From assembly GCF_018130545.1 (NCBI RefSeq), contig NZ_JAFCKF010000004.1, forward strand, positions 383,501-447,500: a stretch of DNA of 64,000 nucleotides, written 5' to 3'. The notes under the pieces are model-generated. The model was not told where the DNA came from. It saw only the letters and a list, made by a program, of their open reading frames with translations, and ran no database searches. Positions 42,978 through 51,068 of the stretch are shown here, piece after piece. This stretch comes from Bradyrhizobium tropiciagri (GTDB taxonomy: Bacteria > Pseudomonadota > Alphaproteobacteria > Rhizobiales > Xanthobacteraceae). Numbering within the stretch: position 1 is the first letter of the stretch; each line of letters opens with the position of its first letter. Position numbers and translations under genes: made by a program.

Positions 42978-44074
42978 AACGACACCAGCCCGCGTTGACG
43001 CAGCAGCATGGCGAGGAAGAACGGCGCGCCGATCGCCGCGGTCAGGATGCCGATCGGCATTTCCGCTGGCGCCACGATGGTGCGCGCCACCGTGTCGGCG
43101 CCGACCAAGAGGACCGCACCCAGCAGTGTGGAGGCCGGTAACAGGAGCCGGTGCGCGGGCCCGATCACCAGACGTAGCAGATGCGGCACCACGATGCCGA
43201 CGAAGCCGACCACGCCGCAGACCGAGACCGCGACGCCGGTCATCGCCGACACCAGCACGATCGCGCTTCGCTTCAGCCGTTCGACGTCGACACCGCTGTG
43301 GAACGCCTCGGCCTCGCCGAGCACCAGCACGTCGAGCCCGCGCGCGATCCAGAGGCAGGCGACGACAGCAACAGCCAGCACCGGCGCCAGCGCCGTGAGC
43401 TTGGTCCAGGCCGCGCCGCTCAGCGAACCCAGCATCCAGAAGGTGATGTCGCGGAGCTGGCGGTCGTCGGCGACGAACACCAAAAGGCCGATGCCGGCAT
43501 TGGCGATCGCGGCAATCGCGAGTCCGGCGAGCAGGAAGATCGCAATCGATGTCCGGCCGCCGCGGCTGGCGATGCCATAAAGCACGATGGTCGTGATCAG
43601 CGAGCCGGCAAAGGCCGCAATCGGCAGCAATTGGTGTTGCAGAAAGCGCAGGCTTTCGCCGAGATGACTGTCGGTGAACACGATCGCGGCCGCCGCGGCG
43701 AACGCGCCGCCGGAGGAGACGCCGACCAGCGCCGGGTCTGCGAGGGGATTGCGGAACAGGCCCTGCATGATCGTGCCCGACATGGCAAGGAGGCCGCCGA
43801 CCATCGCGGCCGCCGCGATCCTGGGGATACGGATCGACCACACCACGAGCTGGTCGCGCGCGAGCAGCGGGTTGGTCGTGCCGTCGGCCCATAACCCGAG
43901 CGCGGCCGGCAGCCGCGCCATCGGAATGCCGGCGGCCCCGACCGTCAGGGCGAGCAGTGCCGTTCCGGCGAGTACGGCAAACAGGCAGAGCAGTGTGAGT
44001 GTCGCGGCCGGCCGCAGCGACATTGCGGCGCGCCGCTGTTTCGCACCCGCGCGACGCTCGGCGAGCACGCTCAT
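42974..44074 (-). CDS. hmuU: haem ABC importer permease (FecCD family)
   Basis: 366 residues from ATG 44074, overlapping the hmuT stop (ATGA). About ten membrane helices typical of FecCD permeases; RIPRIAAAAMVGGLLAMSGTIMQGLFRNPLADPALVGVSSGGAF is the conserved N-terminal block (helices 2-3) and GFVGIVVPHLLRLVIGPAHR the coupling-helix region that contacts the ATPase. It forms the inner-membrane channel for haem. Translationally coupled on both sides. Confidence 0.95.
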   Translation of the reverse strand: MSVLAERRAGAKQRRAAMSLRPAATLTLLCLFAVLAGTALLALTVGAAGIPMARLPAALGLWADGTTNPLLARDQLVVWSIRIPRIAAAAMVGGLLAMSGTIMQGLFRNPLADPALVGVSSGGAFAAAAAIVFTDSHLGESLRFLQHQLLPIAAFAGSLITTIVLYGIASRGGRTSIAIFLLAGLAIAAIANAGIGLLVFVADDRQLRDITFWMLGSLSGAAWTKLTALAPVLAVAVVACLWIARGLDVLVLGEAEAFHSGVDVERLKRSAIVLVSAMTGVAVSVCGVVGFVGIVVPHLLRLVIGPAHRLLLPASTLLGAVLLVGADTVARTIVAPAEMPIGILTAAIGAPFFLAMLLRQRGLVSL

Positions 44075-45033
44075 TGCCGGCAGTTCGTGGTCAGCGCCGA
44101 TGGCTTGAACTTGTCGGCCTCAGCCGCCAGCGCCGGATAGAGCTTGACCGAGAGGTCGCGAGCCGCCGCGGCGGTGCGCGGTCCGAAGCCGAGCAGGTAA
44201 AGCCCTTCCATCGCGATGAAGGCCTTGTTGGCCGCGACCGGCGTCAGGGCGAAGGCTGGATGCGCGAACACGGCATCCGATGTCAGCGAGTCCTTGCCGC
44301 GGTCGATCGACAGCACGACATCCGGTTTCGCCGCCACGATGGCTTCGTCGTTTACCGGCTTGTAGCCGTCGTAACCGTCGACCGCGTTGACGCCGCCGGC
44401 GAGTTGGATGATCTCGTCCGCGGCGGTCTTGTGGCCCGCGGCCAGCGCCCGGCCGTTCAAGAGCGACATCACGAACATCACGCGCACCGGCTTTGTCACC
44501 TTGGCGCGCAACGTGCGCAGTTGTGCGAGATCGCTTTCCACCGCTGTCGAGAGGCAGGCGGCGCGCGGATCGGCACCCATGGCGTGGCCGACGAGTTTGA
44601 TTTTCTCGATCAGCCCGGCTTCAGAGAAATTCTCCGGCACCAGCACCAGTGGCACCTTCGCCGCTTCCAGCACGTCCATCGTCTCCTTCGGCCCGGAGCC
44701 CTCCACCGCGAGCACCAGCGACGGGTGCAGCCCGAGCACGCCCTCCGGCGACAACTGGCGCATGTAGCCGACGTCGGGCTTGTCGCGCAGCGCTGCCGGC
44801 GGATAGAGGCTGGTCGCATCGACGCCGGCGATGCGGTCCTCGAAGCCAAGCGCGTAGAGGATCTCGGTGATCGCGCCGCCGATCGAGACGATCCGCGAGG
44901 GATCGCTGATCACGACGTCGCGGTCGCGGGCGTTATGCACGGTGATGCCTTCGGCGGTCGCTGCGCCTGATGGCAGCAGACAGGAGAGCGCGAACACAGC
45001 GAGCGTGCGACAAATTGTCATCGGGGCCGTCAC
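44071..45033 (-). CDS. hmuT: periplasmic haem-binding protein
   Basis: 320 residues if started at GTG 45033, which overlaps the hemP stop as GTGA; an ATG four codons in (45021) is the alternative. Signal peptide ICRTLAVFALSCLLPSGAA, cleaved near TAEG. Class III (BtuF-like) binding protein: RIVSIGGAITEILYALGFED, DRIAGVDATSLYPPAALRDKPDVGYMRQLSPEGVL, PDVVLSIDRGKDSL. The Tyr in GYMRQLS is a candidate axial haem ligand, as in ShuT/PhuT. It hands haem to HmuUV. Confidence 0.93.
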   Translation of the reverse strand: MTAPMTICRTLAVFALSCLLPSGAATAEGITVHNARDRDVVISDPSRIVSIGGAITEILYALGFEDRIAGVDATSLYPPAALRDKPDVGYMRQLSPEGVLGLHPSLVLAVEGSGPKETMDVLEAAKVPLVLVPENFSEAGLIEKIKLVGHAMGADPRAACLSTAVESDLAQLRTLRAKVTKPVRVMFVMSLLNGRALAAGHKTAADEIIQLAGGVNAVDGYDGYKPVNDEAIVAAKPDVVLSIDRGKDSLTSDAVFAHPAFALTPVAANKAFIAMEGLYLLGFGPRTAAAARDLSVKLYPALAAEADKFKPSALTTNCRQ

Positions 45034-45224
45034 TTGGTGAGGATCAGCTTGTTCTGCGAGGTCAGCCGCAACCGGTAATGCTCCTCGCCATGCACGATGA
45101 TGATCTCGCGTTCGGTCGCGAACAGTTCGCGGCTGTCGAGGCGATTCCCGCGCATGATGAGGGTTTTGGCTGTGTCAGACGCCTGTTCGGCGGCGCCGAA
45201 CTTGTCTCCGGAGGTTGCCGACAT
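45030..45224 (-). CDS. hemP: HemP haemin uptake protein
   Basis: 64 residues from ATG 45224. The C-terminal half is the HemP core: RELFATEREIIIVHGEEHYR and LRLTSQNKLILTK. The N-terminal 25 residues are variable. It overlaps hmuT by four bases and leads the hmuTUV operon. HemP-type proteins are needed for expression of haem uptake genes in some bacteria, where they act as activators of the receptor gene; that role here is inferred. It is divergent from hmuR. Confidence 0.92.
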   Translation of the reverse strand: MSATSGDKFGAAEQASDTAKTLIMRGNRLDSRELFATEREIIIVHGEEHYRLRLTSQNKLILTK

Positions 45225-45304
45225 TCTCGTGGTACTGCGCCTTCAAAATCTTCAAATGCTGCTTGCTTGTATAAGCGGGCGAAGGCGCATTCCAACGGTC
45301 GCAC

Positions 45305-45321
45305 TTTACAATCGATGTAAA
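45305..45321. promoter_or_regulatory. 17-bp dyad in the hemP-hmuR gap, ICE-like iron-control site
   Basis: TTTACA-ATCGA-TGTAAA is a perfect 6-bp inverted repeat of 17 bp total, between the divergent hemP and hmuR starts. Its length and TTTA...TAAA ends match the Irr-controlled element of Rhizobiales as I know it (TTTAGAA-N3-TTCTAAA), with differences in the inner bases. Control of the locus by Irr or another iron regulator is inferred. Confidence 0.5.
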
Positions 45322-45475
45322 CAGCGGCGCCGCATTCTTGACCGCTTTGTTGCCGGCCCGTAACCAATCATCACACGATGCGAGCCTGTCGCTTGCATCG
45401 CAACGTAGCCAGCAAGCCGCTCCGTGGAGCGCACGCCAGCCAAACCAGAGAAGCGATGATTGGGCTGGGGCTAGA

Positions 45476-47824
45476 ATGGCTGACGGGGCTAGGGTTTCGC
45501 GCGCCTTGATTTTGGGTGCGTCGGTGTTTTCATTTTCGGCGGCATTGCCGGAGAGCAGTTTCGCGCAAGCGGTCGATGCTTCGGCTGCACGTCCCACGAA
45601 CGAGCGGCCGAAGCAGGCCAAGCGGAAGCCGAAGCCCGCTGCCGAACAGCAGGCCGCGGCATCGCCCGCGATGACTGCGCGTGCGCAGATCGGCGCGGTG
45701 CCGGTGCAGTCGCTCGACACCATCACGGCGGTGGCATCCAAGACCGACGAGCGCGCGATCGACGCGCTGGCGCCGGTCAGCTCGGTCACGCTGGAGAAGA
45801 TTCAAGGCCTGCAGCCGAACCGGACTTCCGACATCTTCTACAACGTGCCCGGCGTCTCGTTCCAGGAGCGCGGTGACGATCCGGCGACCGTCATCAACAT
45901 CCGCGGCCTGCAGGACTTTGGCCGTGTCGCTGTCGTGGTCGACGGCGCGCGGCAGAACTATCAGCGCACCGGCCACAACGCCAACGGCTCGTTCTTCCTC
46001 GATCCGGAACTGATCGGCGGCGTCGACGTGGTGCGCGGCCCGACCGCGAACATCAACGGCTCCGGCGCGATCGGCGGCGTGGTCTCGTTCCGCACCAAGG
46101 ATATCGACGACGTGGTGCGTCCCGGCGAGCGTTGGGGCGTCGACATGTCGGGCTCCTACGGCAGCAACAAGGACCGCGGCATGGGCTCGGTATTCGGCGG
46201 CGTGCGCGCCGATCCGAATGTCGACGTGTTCGGTGGCGCGGTCTACCGCACCCAGAGTAATTACAAGGACGGGGCGGGCACCGAGATCGGCAACACCGGC
46301 AACGATATCGCGGCCGGCTTGATGAAGGTAACGATCCGCCCGGCCGAAGGCCACGAATTCAAGATCGGCGGCATCTTCCAGGATTACCAGTACAATATCG
46401 GTCAGCCGAACCGCGGCCCGACCACGACGGCGGCGCCGTTGGCGGCCATCGCGGGTTCCTCGGTCTACGCCTCCGACGCGAAGAACTACACGGGCACGCT
46501 GAGCTGGCGCTATTCCAAGCCCGACGACATGCTGTTCGACTGGAACATCTCGGTCTACGGCAATCGCACCGACAACGACCAGGTCAAGACCTACAACAAC
46601 CGCATCACCACAGGCGGCGGCGTTTGCACGCTCGCCAATCCCGGCAACAACATCTCCGGCTGCGTCGGCGACAGACGCGGCTATTCGCTCGACACCGTCG
46701 GCCTCGACGTCAACAACACCTCGCGCTTCAATATCGGTGATTGGCGCAACGCCGTGACCTACGGCTTCGACGCGTTTCGCGATGATGTCGAGACTTTCGA
46801 ATCCCGCGGTAACTCCAACGTCACGACGCCGAGTGGCCAGCGCACGGTGTCCGGCGGCTTCGTGCAGCTGAAGCAGAACTATTCGACCTGGCTCGAGCTC
46901 GTCAGCGCCGTCCGCTATGACCATTACGAGCTCGACTCGATCAACACCACGACCAGCGGCGACCGGCTGTCGCCGAAGATCACGCTCGGCGTCACGCCCG
47001 TTGCCGGCTTCACGCCCTATGTGAGCTATGCCGAAGGCTATCGCGCGCCGTCGATCACCGAGACGCTGATCTCGGGCGGTCATGCCACCGGCGGTGGCCC
47101 GGCGCTGTTCAACTGCCCCGACGGCACCAGCGGCCTGTTCTGCTTCCTGCCCAACGCGGCGCTGCGGCCCGAGGTCGGCAAGAACAAGGAGGCCGGCATC
47201 AACCTGAAGTATGACGGCATCTTCACCGCGAGTGACTCGTTCCGCGGCAAGATCAACGTGTTCCACAACGACGTCGACGGCTATATCGACCTCATTGCGT
47301 CGACGCCGACCACGACACCTTTCGGACGATTCAGCCAATTCTATCAATACCAGAACATTGCCCATGCCCGCATCGAAGGCGTCGAGCTCGAGACGATGTA
47401 TGACGCCGGCAACTGGTTCGTCGGCGTCGCCGGCCATCTGATGCGCGGCCGGAACACCGAGACCAACGTCGGCCTCGCCACCATCACGCCGCGCAAGGTG
47501 ACGACGACGGGCGGCGTGCGGCTGCTCGACCGCTCGCTGATCATTGCCGCGCAATGGTCGTCGTTCGGCGCCAACAACGATCTGCCGGCGGGCTATCTGC
47601 CCTCGACCGGCTACGAGCTGGTCAATCTTTATCTGACCTGGAACGCCACCAAGGACATCACCTTCACGGCGTCGGTCGACAACCTCTTGAACCAGTACTA
47701 CCGGCCCTATGCGATCCCGGGCTCCTCGACCGACGGCACGACGCAGAACGACGTGCTGTTCTCGAGCCCCGGTCCGGGCACCGTCTACAAGGCCGGTCTG
47801 AAGATTCACCTAGGTGGAGCGTAA
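45476..47824 (+). CDS. hmuR: TonB-dependent haem/haemoglobin receptor
   Basis: 782 residues from ATG 45476 (MADGARVSRALILGASVFSF), which gives a good signal peptide ending SSFAQA; the longer frame from a TTG is unsupported. After a Lys/Pro/Ala-rich stretch comes the TonB box area (LDTITAVASKTDERAID), the plug domain (VTLEKIQGLQPNRTSDIFYN, VVRGPTANINGSGAIGGVVSF) and a 22-strand barrel. The haem-receptor landmark YRAPS near residue 525 is present, with a loop holding a Cys pair (NCPDGTSGLFC) and LPNAALRPEVGKNKEAG in place of NPNL. It brings haem across the outer membrane. Confidence 0.95.
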   Translation: MADGARVSRALILGASVFSFSAALPESSFAQAVDASAARPTNERPKQAKRKPKPAAEQQAAASPAMTARAQIGAVPVQSLDTITAVASKTDERAIDALAPVSSVTLEKIQGLQPNRTSDIFYNVPGVSFQERGDDPATVINIRGLQDFGRVAVVVDGARQNYQRTGHNANGSFFLDPELIGGVDVVRGPTANINGSGAIGGVVSFRTKDIDDVVRPGERWGVDMSGSYGSNKDRGMGSVFGGVRADPNVDVFGGAVYRTQSNYKDGAGTEIGNTGNDIAAGLMKVTIRPAEGHEFKIGGIFQDYQYNIGQPNRGPTTTAAPLAAIAGSSVYASDAKNYTGTLSWRYSKPDDMLFDWNISVYGNRTDNDQVKTYNNRITTGGGVCTLANPGNNISGCVGDRRGYSLDTVGLDVNNTSRFNIGDWRNAVTYGFDAFRDDVETFESRGNSNVTTPSGQRTVSGGFVQLKQNYSTWLELVSAVRYDHYELDSINTTTSGDRLSPKITLGVTPVAGFTPYVSYAEGYRAPSITETLISGGHATGGGPALFNCPDGTSGLFCFLPNAALRPEVGKNKEAGINLKYDGIFTASDSFRGKINVFHNDVDGYIDLIASTPTTTPFGRFSQFYQYQNIAHARIEGVELETMYDAGNWFVGVAGHLMRGRNTETNVGLATITPRKVTTTGGVRLLDRSLIIAAQWSSFGANNDLPAGYLPSTGYELVNLYLTWNATKDITFTASVDNLLNQYYRPYAIPGSSTDGTTQNDVLFSSPGPGTVYKAGLKIHLGGA

Positions 47825-47957
47825 CGCGGCAGGCCGATCATTCCATCCAGGTTGCTCCGGCCGCGCTGGTGCCCCAGCGCGGCTTTGGCGCATTCATGAT
47901 ATCAACGAGATCAACCGGCAGGATCAGGGCATCCGCCGCCAAACAGGAGAAGGTTTC

Positions 47958-48290
47958 ATGTTCATCGCAATGAACCGGTTTCAGGTGATCAAGGGCAAGG
48001 AGCAGGCATTCGAGACGGTCTGGAAGACCCGCGAATCCTATCTCGGCGATCTGCCCGGCTTCATCGAGTTTCATCTGGTGAAGGGCCCCGAGGCCGAGGA
48101 CCACACGCTCTATGCGACCCACACGGTGTGGGCCAGCAAGACGGCGTTCGAGGACTGGACCAAGTCGGACGCGTTCCGCCGCGCCCACTCTCGCGCCGGC
48201 AACGAGACCGGCGGCAGCCTCTATCTCGGCCATCCCAGGTTCGAAGGGTTTGAGGTGCTGATCACCGAGCGCGCGAAGAGCCCGGCGTGA
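47958..48290 (+). CDS. hmuQ: haem-degrading monooxygenase, IsdG/HmuQ type
   Basis: 110 residues from ATG 47958 with AGGAGAAGG upstream. The IsdG-family catalytic triad is in register: Asn6 (MFIAMNRFQV), Trp67 (FEDWTKS) and His77 (FRRAHSR). It opens the porphyrin ring of cytosolic haem to release iron. HmuQ of Bradyrhizobium japonicum is a known enzyme of this kind. It sits immediately after the receptor gene and overlaps or abuts hutX, linking uptake to use. Confidence 0.93.
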   Translation: MFIAMNRFQVIKGKEQAFETVWKTRESYLGDLPGFIEFHLVKGPEAEDHTLYATHTVWASKTAFEDWTKSDAFRRAHSRAGNETGGSLYLGHPRFEGFEVLITERAKSPA

Positions 48291-48301
48291 CGGAGGCAGC
48301 C

Positions 48302-48811
48302 GTGTCGCATGCGGAGCTTGCCGCGCTGAAGGCCTACATGGCTGACAATCCCGGCGCTGTGATCGAGGACGTCGCGCGCGAGCGCAAGGTGACGCCGCGA
48401 GTGGTGCTCGAGGCGCTGCCCGAGAGCATGGTGCGGATCGGCGCCGGCGAATTCGCCGCCGCGATGCAGGACATCGCGGAATGGGGCGAGGTGACGCTGA
48501 TCGTGCATACCGATGATGCGATCTTCGAGTTCACCGGCGCCGTTCCGAAAGGCGAAGTGGGCCGCGGCTATTTCAACCTGATGCAGCCGAAGGGACTGCA
48601 CGGCCATCTCAGGCATGAGCGCTGCGCGGCGATCGCCTTCGTCGAGCGGCCCTTCATGGGCAAGGTGTCGGCCTTCATCGCCTTCATCAATCGCGATGGC
48701 GGCATCATGTTGAAGGTCTTCGTCGGTCGCGACGAGACGCGCGCGCTGCGCAGTGATCAGCTGGCGCGTTTCCACGCGCTGGCGGATCGTCTTGCGCCGA
48801 AAGCGGGCTGA
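48302..48811 (+). CDS. hutX: cytosolic haem carrier HutX
   Basis: 169 residues from GTG 48302, chosen because GGAGG lies 5 bases upstream; a GTG at 48287 overlapping the hmuQ stop would add five residues. HutX landmarks: LPESMVRIGAGEFAAAMQDI, GEVTLIVHTDDAIFEFTGAVP, GYFNLMQPKGLHGHLRHERC and FVERPFMGKVSAFIAFINRDG. HutX/ChuX proteins bind haem in the cytoplasm and pass it to the degrading enzyme, here presumably HmuQ. Confidence 0.92.
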   Translation: MSHAELAALKAYMADNPGAVIEDVARERKVTPRVVLEALPESMVRIGAGEFAAAMQDIAEWGEVTLIVHTDDAIFEFTGAVPKGEVGRGYFNLMQPKGLHGHLRHERCAAIAFVERPFMGKVSAFIAFINRDGGIMLKVFVGRDETRALRSDQLARFHALADRLAPKAG

Positions 48812-48835
48812 GACCAACGAGGACGGGAAGCGATC

Positions 48836-49621
48836 ATGTCGCATCGGTGGCTTGGGCGATGCATCTGGATGACGGCATCTGCCGTGCTCGGCATGCTGCC
48901 GGGGGCGGGGCTTGCCGCGACCGACGCCGCGTTGCTGCCGCATAATCTCTCGCCCTGGGGCATGTTCGCGAGCGCCGACATCGTCGTGAAGGCGGTCATG
49001 ATCGGGCTCGCCTTCGCCTCGCTGACCACCTGGACGGTCTGGCTCGCCAAGACCACCGAGATCCGCCGCAAGAGCGCGCTGGCGCGGCAGCGGATCGGCC
49101 TGCTTGAGCGCGACATTCAGCTCGCCGAGGTCGAGCAGGCGAGCCGCGACGGCAACGACGCCGTGGCGCAGATCGTGCAGTCGGCCTCGCGCGAGGCCGA
49201 ACTCTCCGGCGGTCTGTTCGACGACGGCTTCAAGGAGCGCATCGCGCTGCGGCTGGAGCGGGTCGAAGCGGCGATGTCGCGGCAGATCGCGCGGGGCACC
49301 GGCGTGCTCGCCACGATCGGTGCCACCGCGCCGTTCGTCGGCCTGTTCGGCACGGTGTGGGGCATCATGAATGCCTTCATCGGCATCTCGGAGGCGCACA
49401 CCACCAATCTCGCGGTGGTCGCGCCGGGCATCGCCGAGGCGCTGCTCGCAACCGCGCTTGGCCTCGTTGCCGCGATTCCCGCGGTCGTGATCTACAATCA
49501 TCTGACCCGCTCGATCGCGGCCTATCGAGCGCTGCTCGGCGATGCCTCCGTGATGGTGATGCTGCTGGTCAGCCGCGAGGGCGATCGCAGCCTGTTCCGG
49601 CTGGCGCGTGCCGCGGAGTAG
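48836..49621 (+). CDS. exbB: TonB-system proton channel subunit ExbB
   Basis: 261 residues from ATG 48836. A signal-like first helix (MTASAVLGMLPGAGLAA) is followed by three membrane helices in the ExbB pattern: ASADIVVKAVMIGLAFASLTTWTVWL, GVLATIGATAPFVGLFGTVWGIMNAF and EALLATALGLVAAIPAVVIYN. The long cytoplasmic loop lies between the first two. It forms the ExbB pentamer that uses the proton gradient to energise TonB. Followed at 3 bp by exbD. Confidence 0.95.
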   Translation: MSHRWLGRCIWMTASAVLGMLPGAGLAATDAALLPHNLSPWGMFASADIVVKAVMIGLAFASLTTWTVWLAKTTEIRRKSALARQRIGLLERDIQLAEVEQASRDGNDAVAQIVQSASREAELSGGLFDDGFKERIALRLERVEAAMSRQIARGTGVLATIGATAPFVGLFGTVWGIMNAFIGISEAHTTNLAVVAPGIAEALLATALGLVAAIPAVVIYNHLTRSIAAYRALLGDASVMVMLLVSREGDRSLFRLARAAE

Positions 49622-49624
49622 GGG

Positions 49625-50071
49625 ATGGGCGCAAAGCTTGGGAGTACCGGGGCGTTCGGTGGCCGGCGTCGCGGCGACGATGATCTGGCCGAGGCGCATG
49701 AGATCAACGTCACGCCGTTCATCGACGTGATGCTGGTGCTGCTGATCATCTTCATGGTGGCGGCGCCGCTCGCAACCGTCGATTTGGGCGTCGATCTGCC
49801 GGCCTCCACCGCCGAGCCGCAGCCGCGGCCGGACAAGCCGGTGTTCGTCACCGTGAAGCCGGACCTGTCGGTCGCGGTCGGCGAAGGCGTGATCGCGCGC
49901 GATGCCTTGACCTCGGCGCTTGACGGCGCCACCCAGGGCAACAAGGACGAACGCATCTTCCTGCGCGCCGACAAGGCGGTCAGCTATGGCGATTTGATGG
50001 AGGTGATGGACCTGTTGCGCAACGCCGGCTATCTCAAGATTGCGTTGGTCGGCCTCGACGGGCGCAGCTGA
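49625..50071 (+). CDS. exbD: TonB-system subunit ExbD
   Basis: 148 residues from ATG 49625. A short cytoplasmic lead ends EINVTPFIDVMLVLLIIFMV, the single membrane helix with the essential Asp that carries protons; the periplasmic domain follows (VFVTVKPDLSVAVGEGVIAR, IFLRADKAVSYGDLMEVMDLLRNAGY). It works inside the ExbB pentamer. Six bases separate it from tonB. Confidence 0.95.
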   Translation: MGAKLGSTGAFGGRRRGDDDLAEAHEINVTPFIDVMLVLLIIFMVAAPLATVDLGVDLPASTAEPQPRPDKPVFVTVKPDLSVAVGEGVIARDALTSALDGATQGNKDERIFLRADKAVSYGDLMEVMDLLRNAGYLKIALVGLDGRS

Positions 50072-50076
50072 TTCCG

Positions 50077-50898
50077 ATGAACGCCTACGCGCTTCATGAT
50101 GCGGGCGGCGATATCCGGTTGAGGCGCTGGGGTCTGTCGGCGGCCGCGATCCTGGTGGCACATGCGGCGCTGCTCGCGCTCGGCATGAGCTGGACGTCAG
50201 CACCGCCGCCGGGCGTGGCGGTGCCGGCGGTGCTGGTCGACCTGACGCCGATCACGTCAGCGCCGCAGATTTCCGAGACCGAGCTGCCGCCGGGTCCCGC
50301 GATGCAGGAGGCCGATGCCTCGCCGCCGGAGCCAGCTGTCGCGCAGCCCGTGCAAGAGGAGATCGTGCCGACGCCGTTGCAGGAGAAGCCCGAGGTGACC
50401 GCGCCGCCGGAGCAGAAGCAGCAGGTCGTGCCGCCGAAGCCCGAGCCCGCGAAGATCGTCCCGGAGCACAAGCCGGAACCGATCAAGCCGAAGGTGGTTC
50501 GCCGCGAGGCCAAGAAGCCGTCCGAGGCGACGCCGGCGCCGCGCACCAGCGCGCCGAGCCGCGCCGAACGTCAGGCGCCGGCTGCGTCCGCGATCAGCGC
50601 CGGCGCCGCGGCGTCGGTGATCGCGGCCTACAACGCCCGCGTCCGTGCGCATCTCTTGCGCTTCCACTCCTATCCGGCCGGCGGCAACGGCCAGCGCGGC
50701 GTGGTCCGCCTGGTGTTCACGCTCGGTCGCGGCGGCCAGGTGCTGTCGAGCCATCTCGGCAGTTCCTCCGGCAATCCGACCTTCGACGCGCGGGCGCTGG
50801 CGATGCTACGCCAGGCCCAGCCGTTTCCGGCGTTTCCGGAGGAGGTCACGCAGGGCTCGATGGGATTCAGCGTGCCCGTTGCGTTCGTGCCGCGTTAG
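50077..50898 (+). CDS. tonB: TonB energy-transducing protein
   Basis: 273 residues from ATG 50077. An N-terminal anchor helix (LSAAAILVAHAALLALGMSW, with the His typical of TonB) is followed by a Pro/Glu/Lys-rich periplasm-spanning region (residues about 75-165, many KPEP/PPKPEP units) and the C-terminal TonB fold: VRAHLLRFHSYPAGGNGQRG, VVRLVFTLGRGGQVLSSHLG, ARALAMLRQAQPFPAFPEE. It contacts the TonB box of HmuR. Last gene of the hmuR-hmuQ-hutX-exbB-exbD-tonB run. Confidence 0.95.
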   Translation: MNAYALHDAGGDIRLRRWGLSAAAILVAHAALLALGMSWTSAPPPGVAVPAVLVDLTPITSAPQISETELPPGPAMQEADASPPEPAVAQPVQEEIVPTPLQEKPEVTAPPEQKQQVVPPKPEPAKIVPEHKPEPIKPKVVRREAKKPSEATPAPRTSAPSRAERQAPAASAISAGAAASVIAAYNARVRAHLLRFHSYPAGGNGQRGVVRLVFTLGRGGQVLSSHLGSSSGNPTFDARALAMLRQAQPFPAFPEEVTQGSMGFSVPVAFVPR

Positions 50899-50932
50899 GG
50901 CACGCAACGCCAATCCACGTACCAGCCTTTCC

Positions 50933-51036
50933 CCGTCATCCTGAGGAGCGCGGAACGCGCGTCTCGAAGGATCGACGGCCCGGCTGGTGGCCGTCGATCC
51001 TTCGAGGCTCGCTCCGCTCGCACCTCAGGATGACGG
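50933..51036. repeat. intergenic palindromic repeat, family B, copy 2
   Basis: CCGTCATCCTGAGGAGCG at the left and CACCTCAGGATGACGG at the right; inner arms CGAAGGATCGACGG and CCGTCGATCCTTCG pair fully around CCCGGCTGGTGG. Positioned between the convergent tonB and ABC permease genes, where it could terminate both. Confidence 0.88.
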
Positions 51037-51068
51037 AGACAGAGCGGATTTCGCTTCCATAGTGCCAG

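Noticed and set aside
45530-47809. 759-codon minus-strand frame
   Set aside because: Antisense shadow of hmuR; composition typical of GC-rich complementary frames, no motif.
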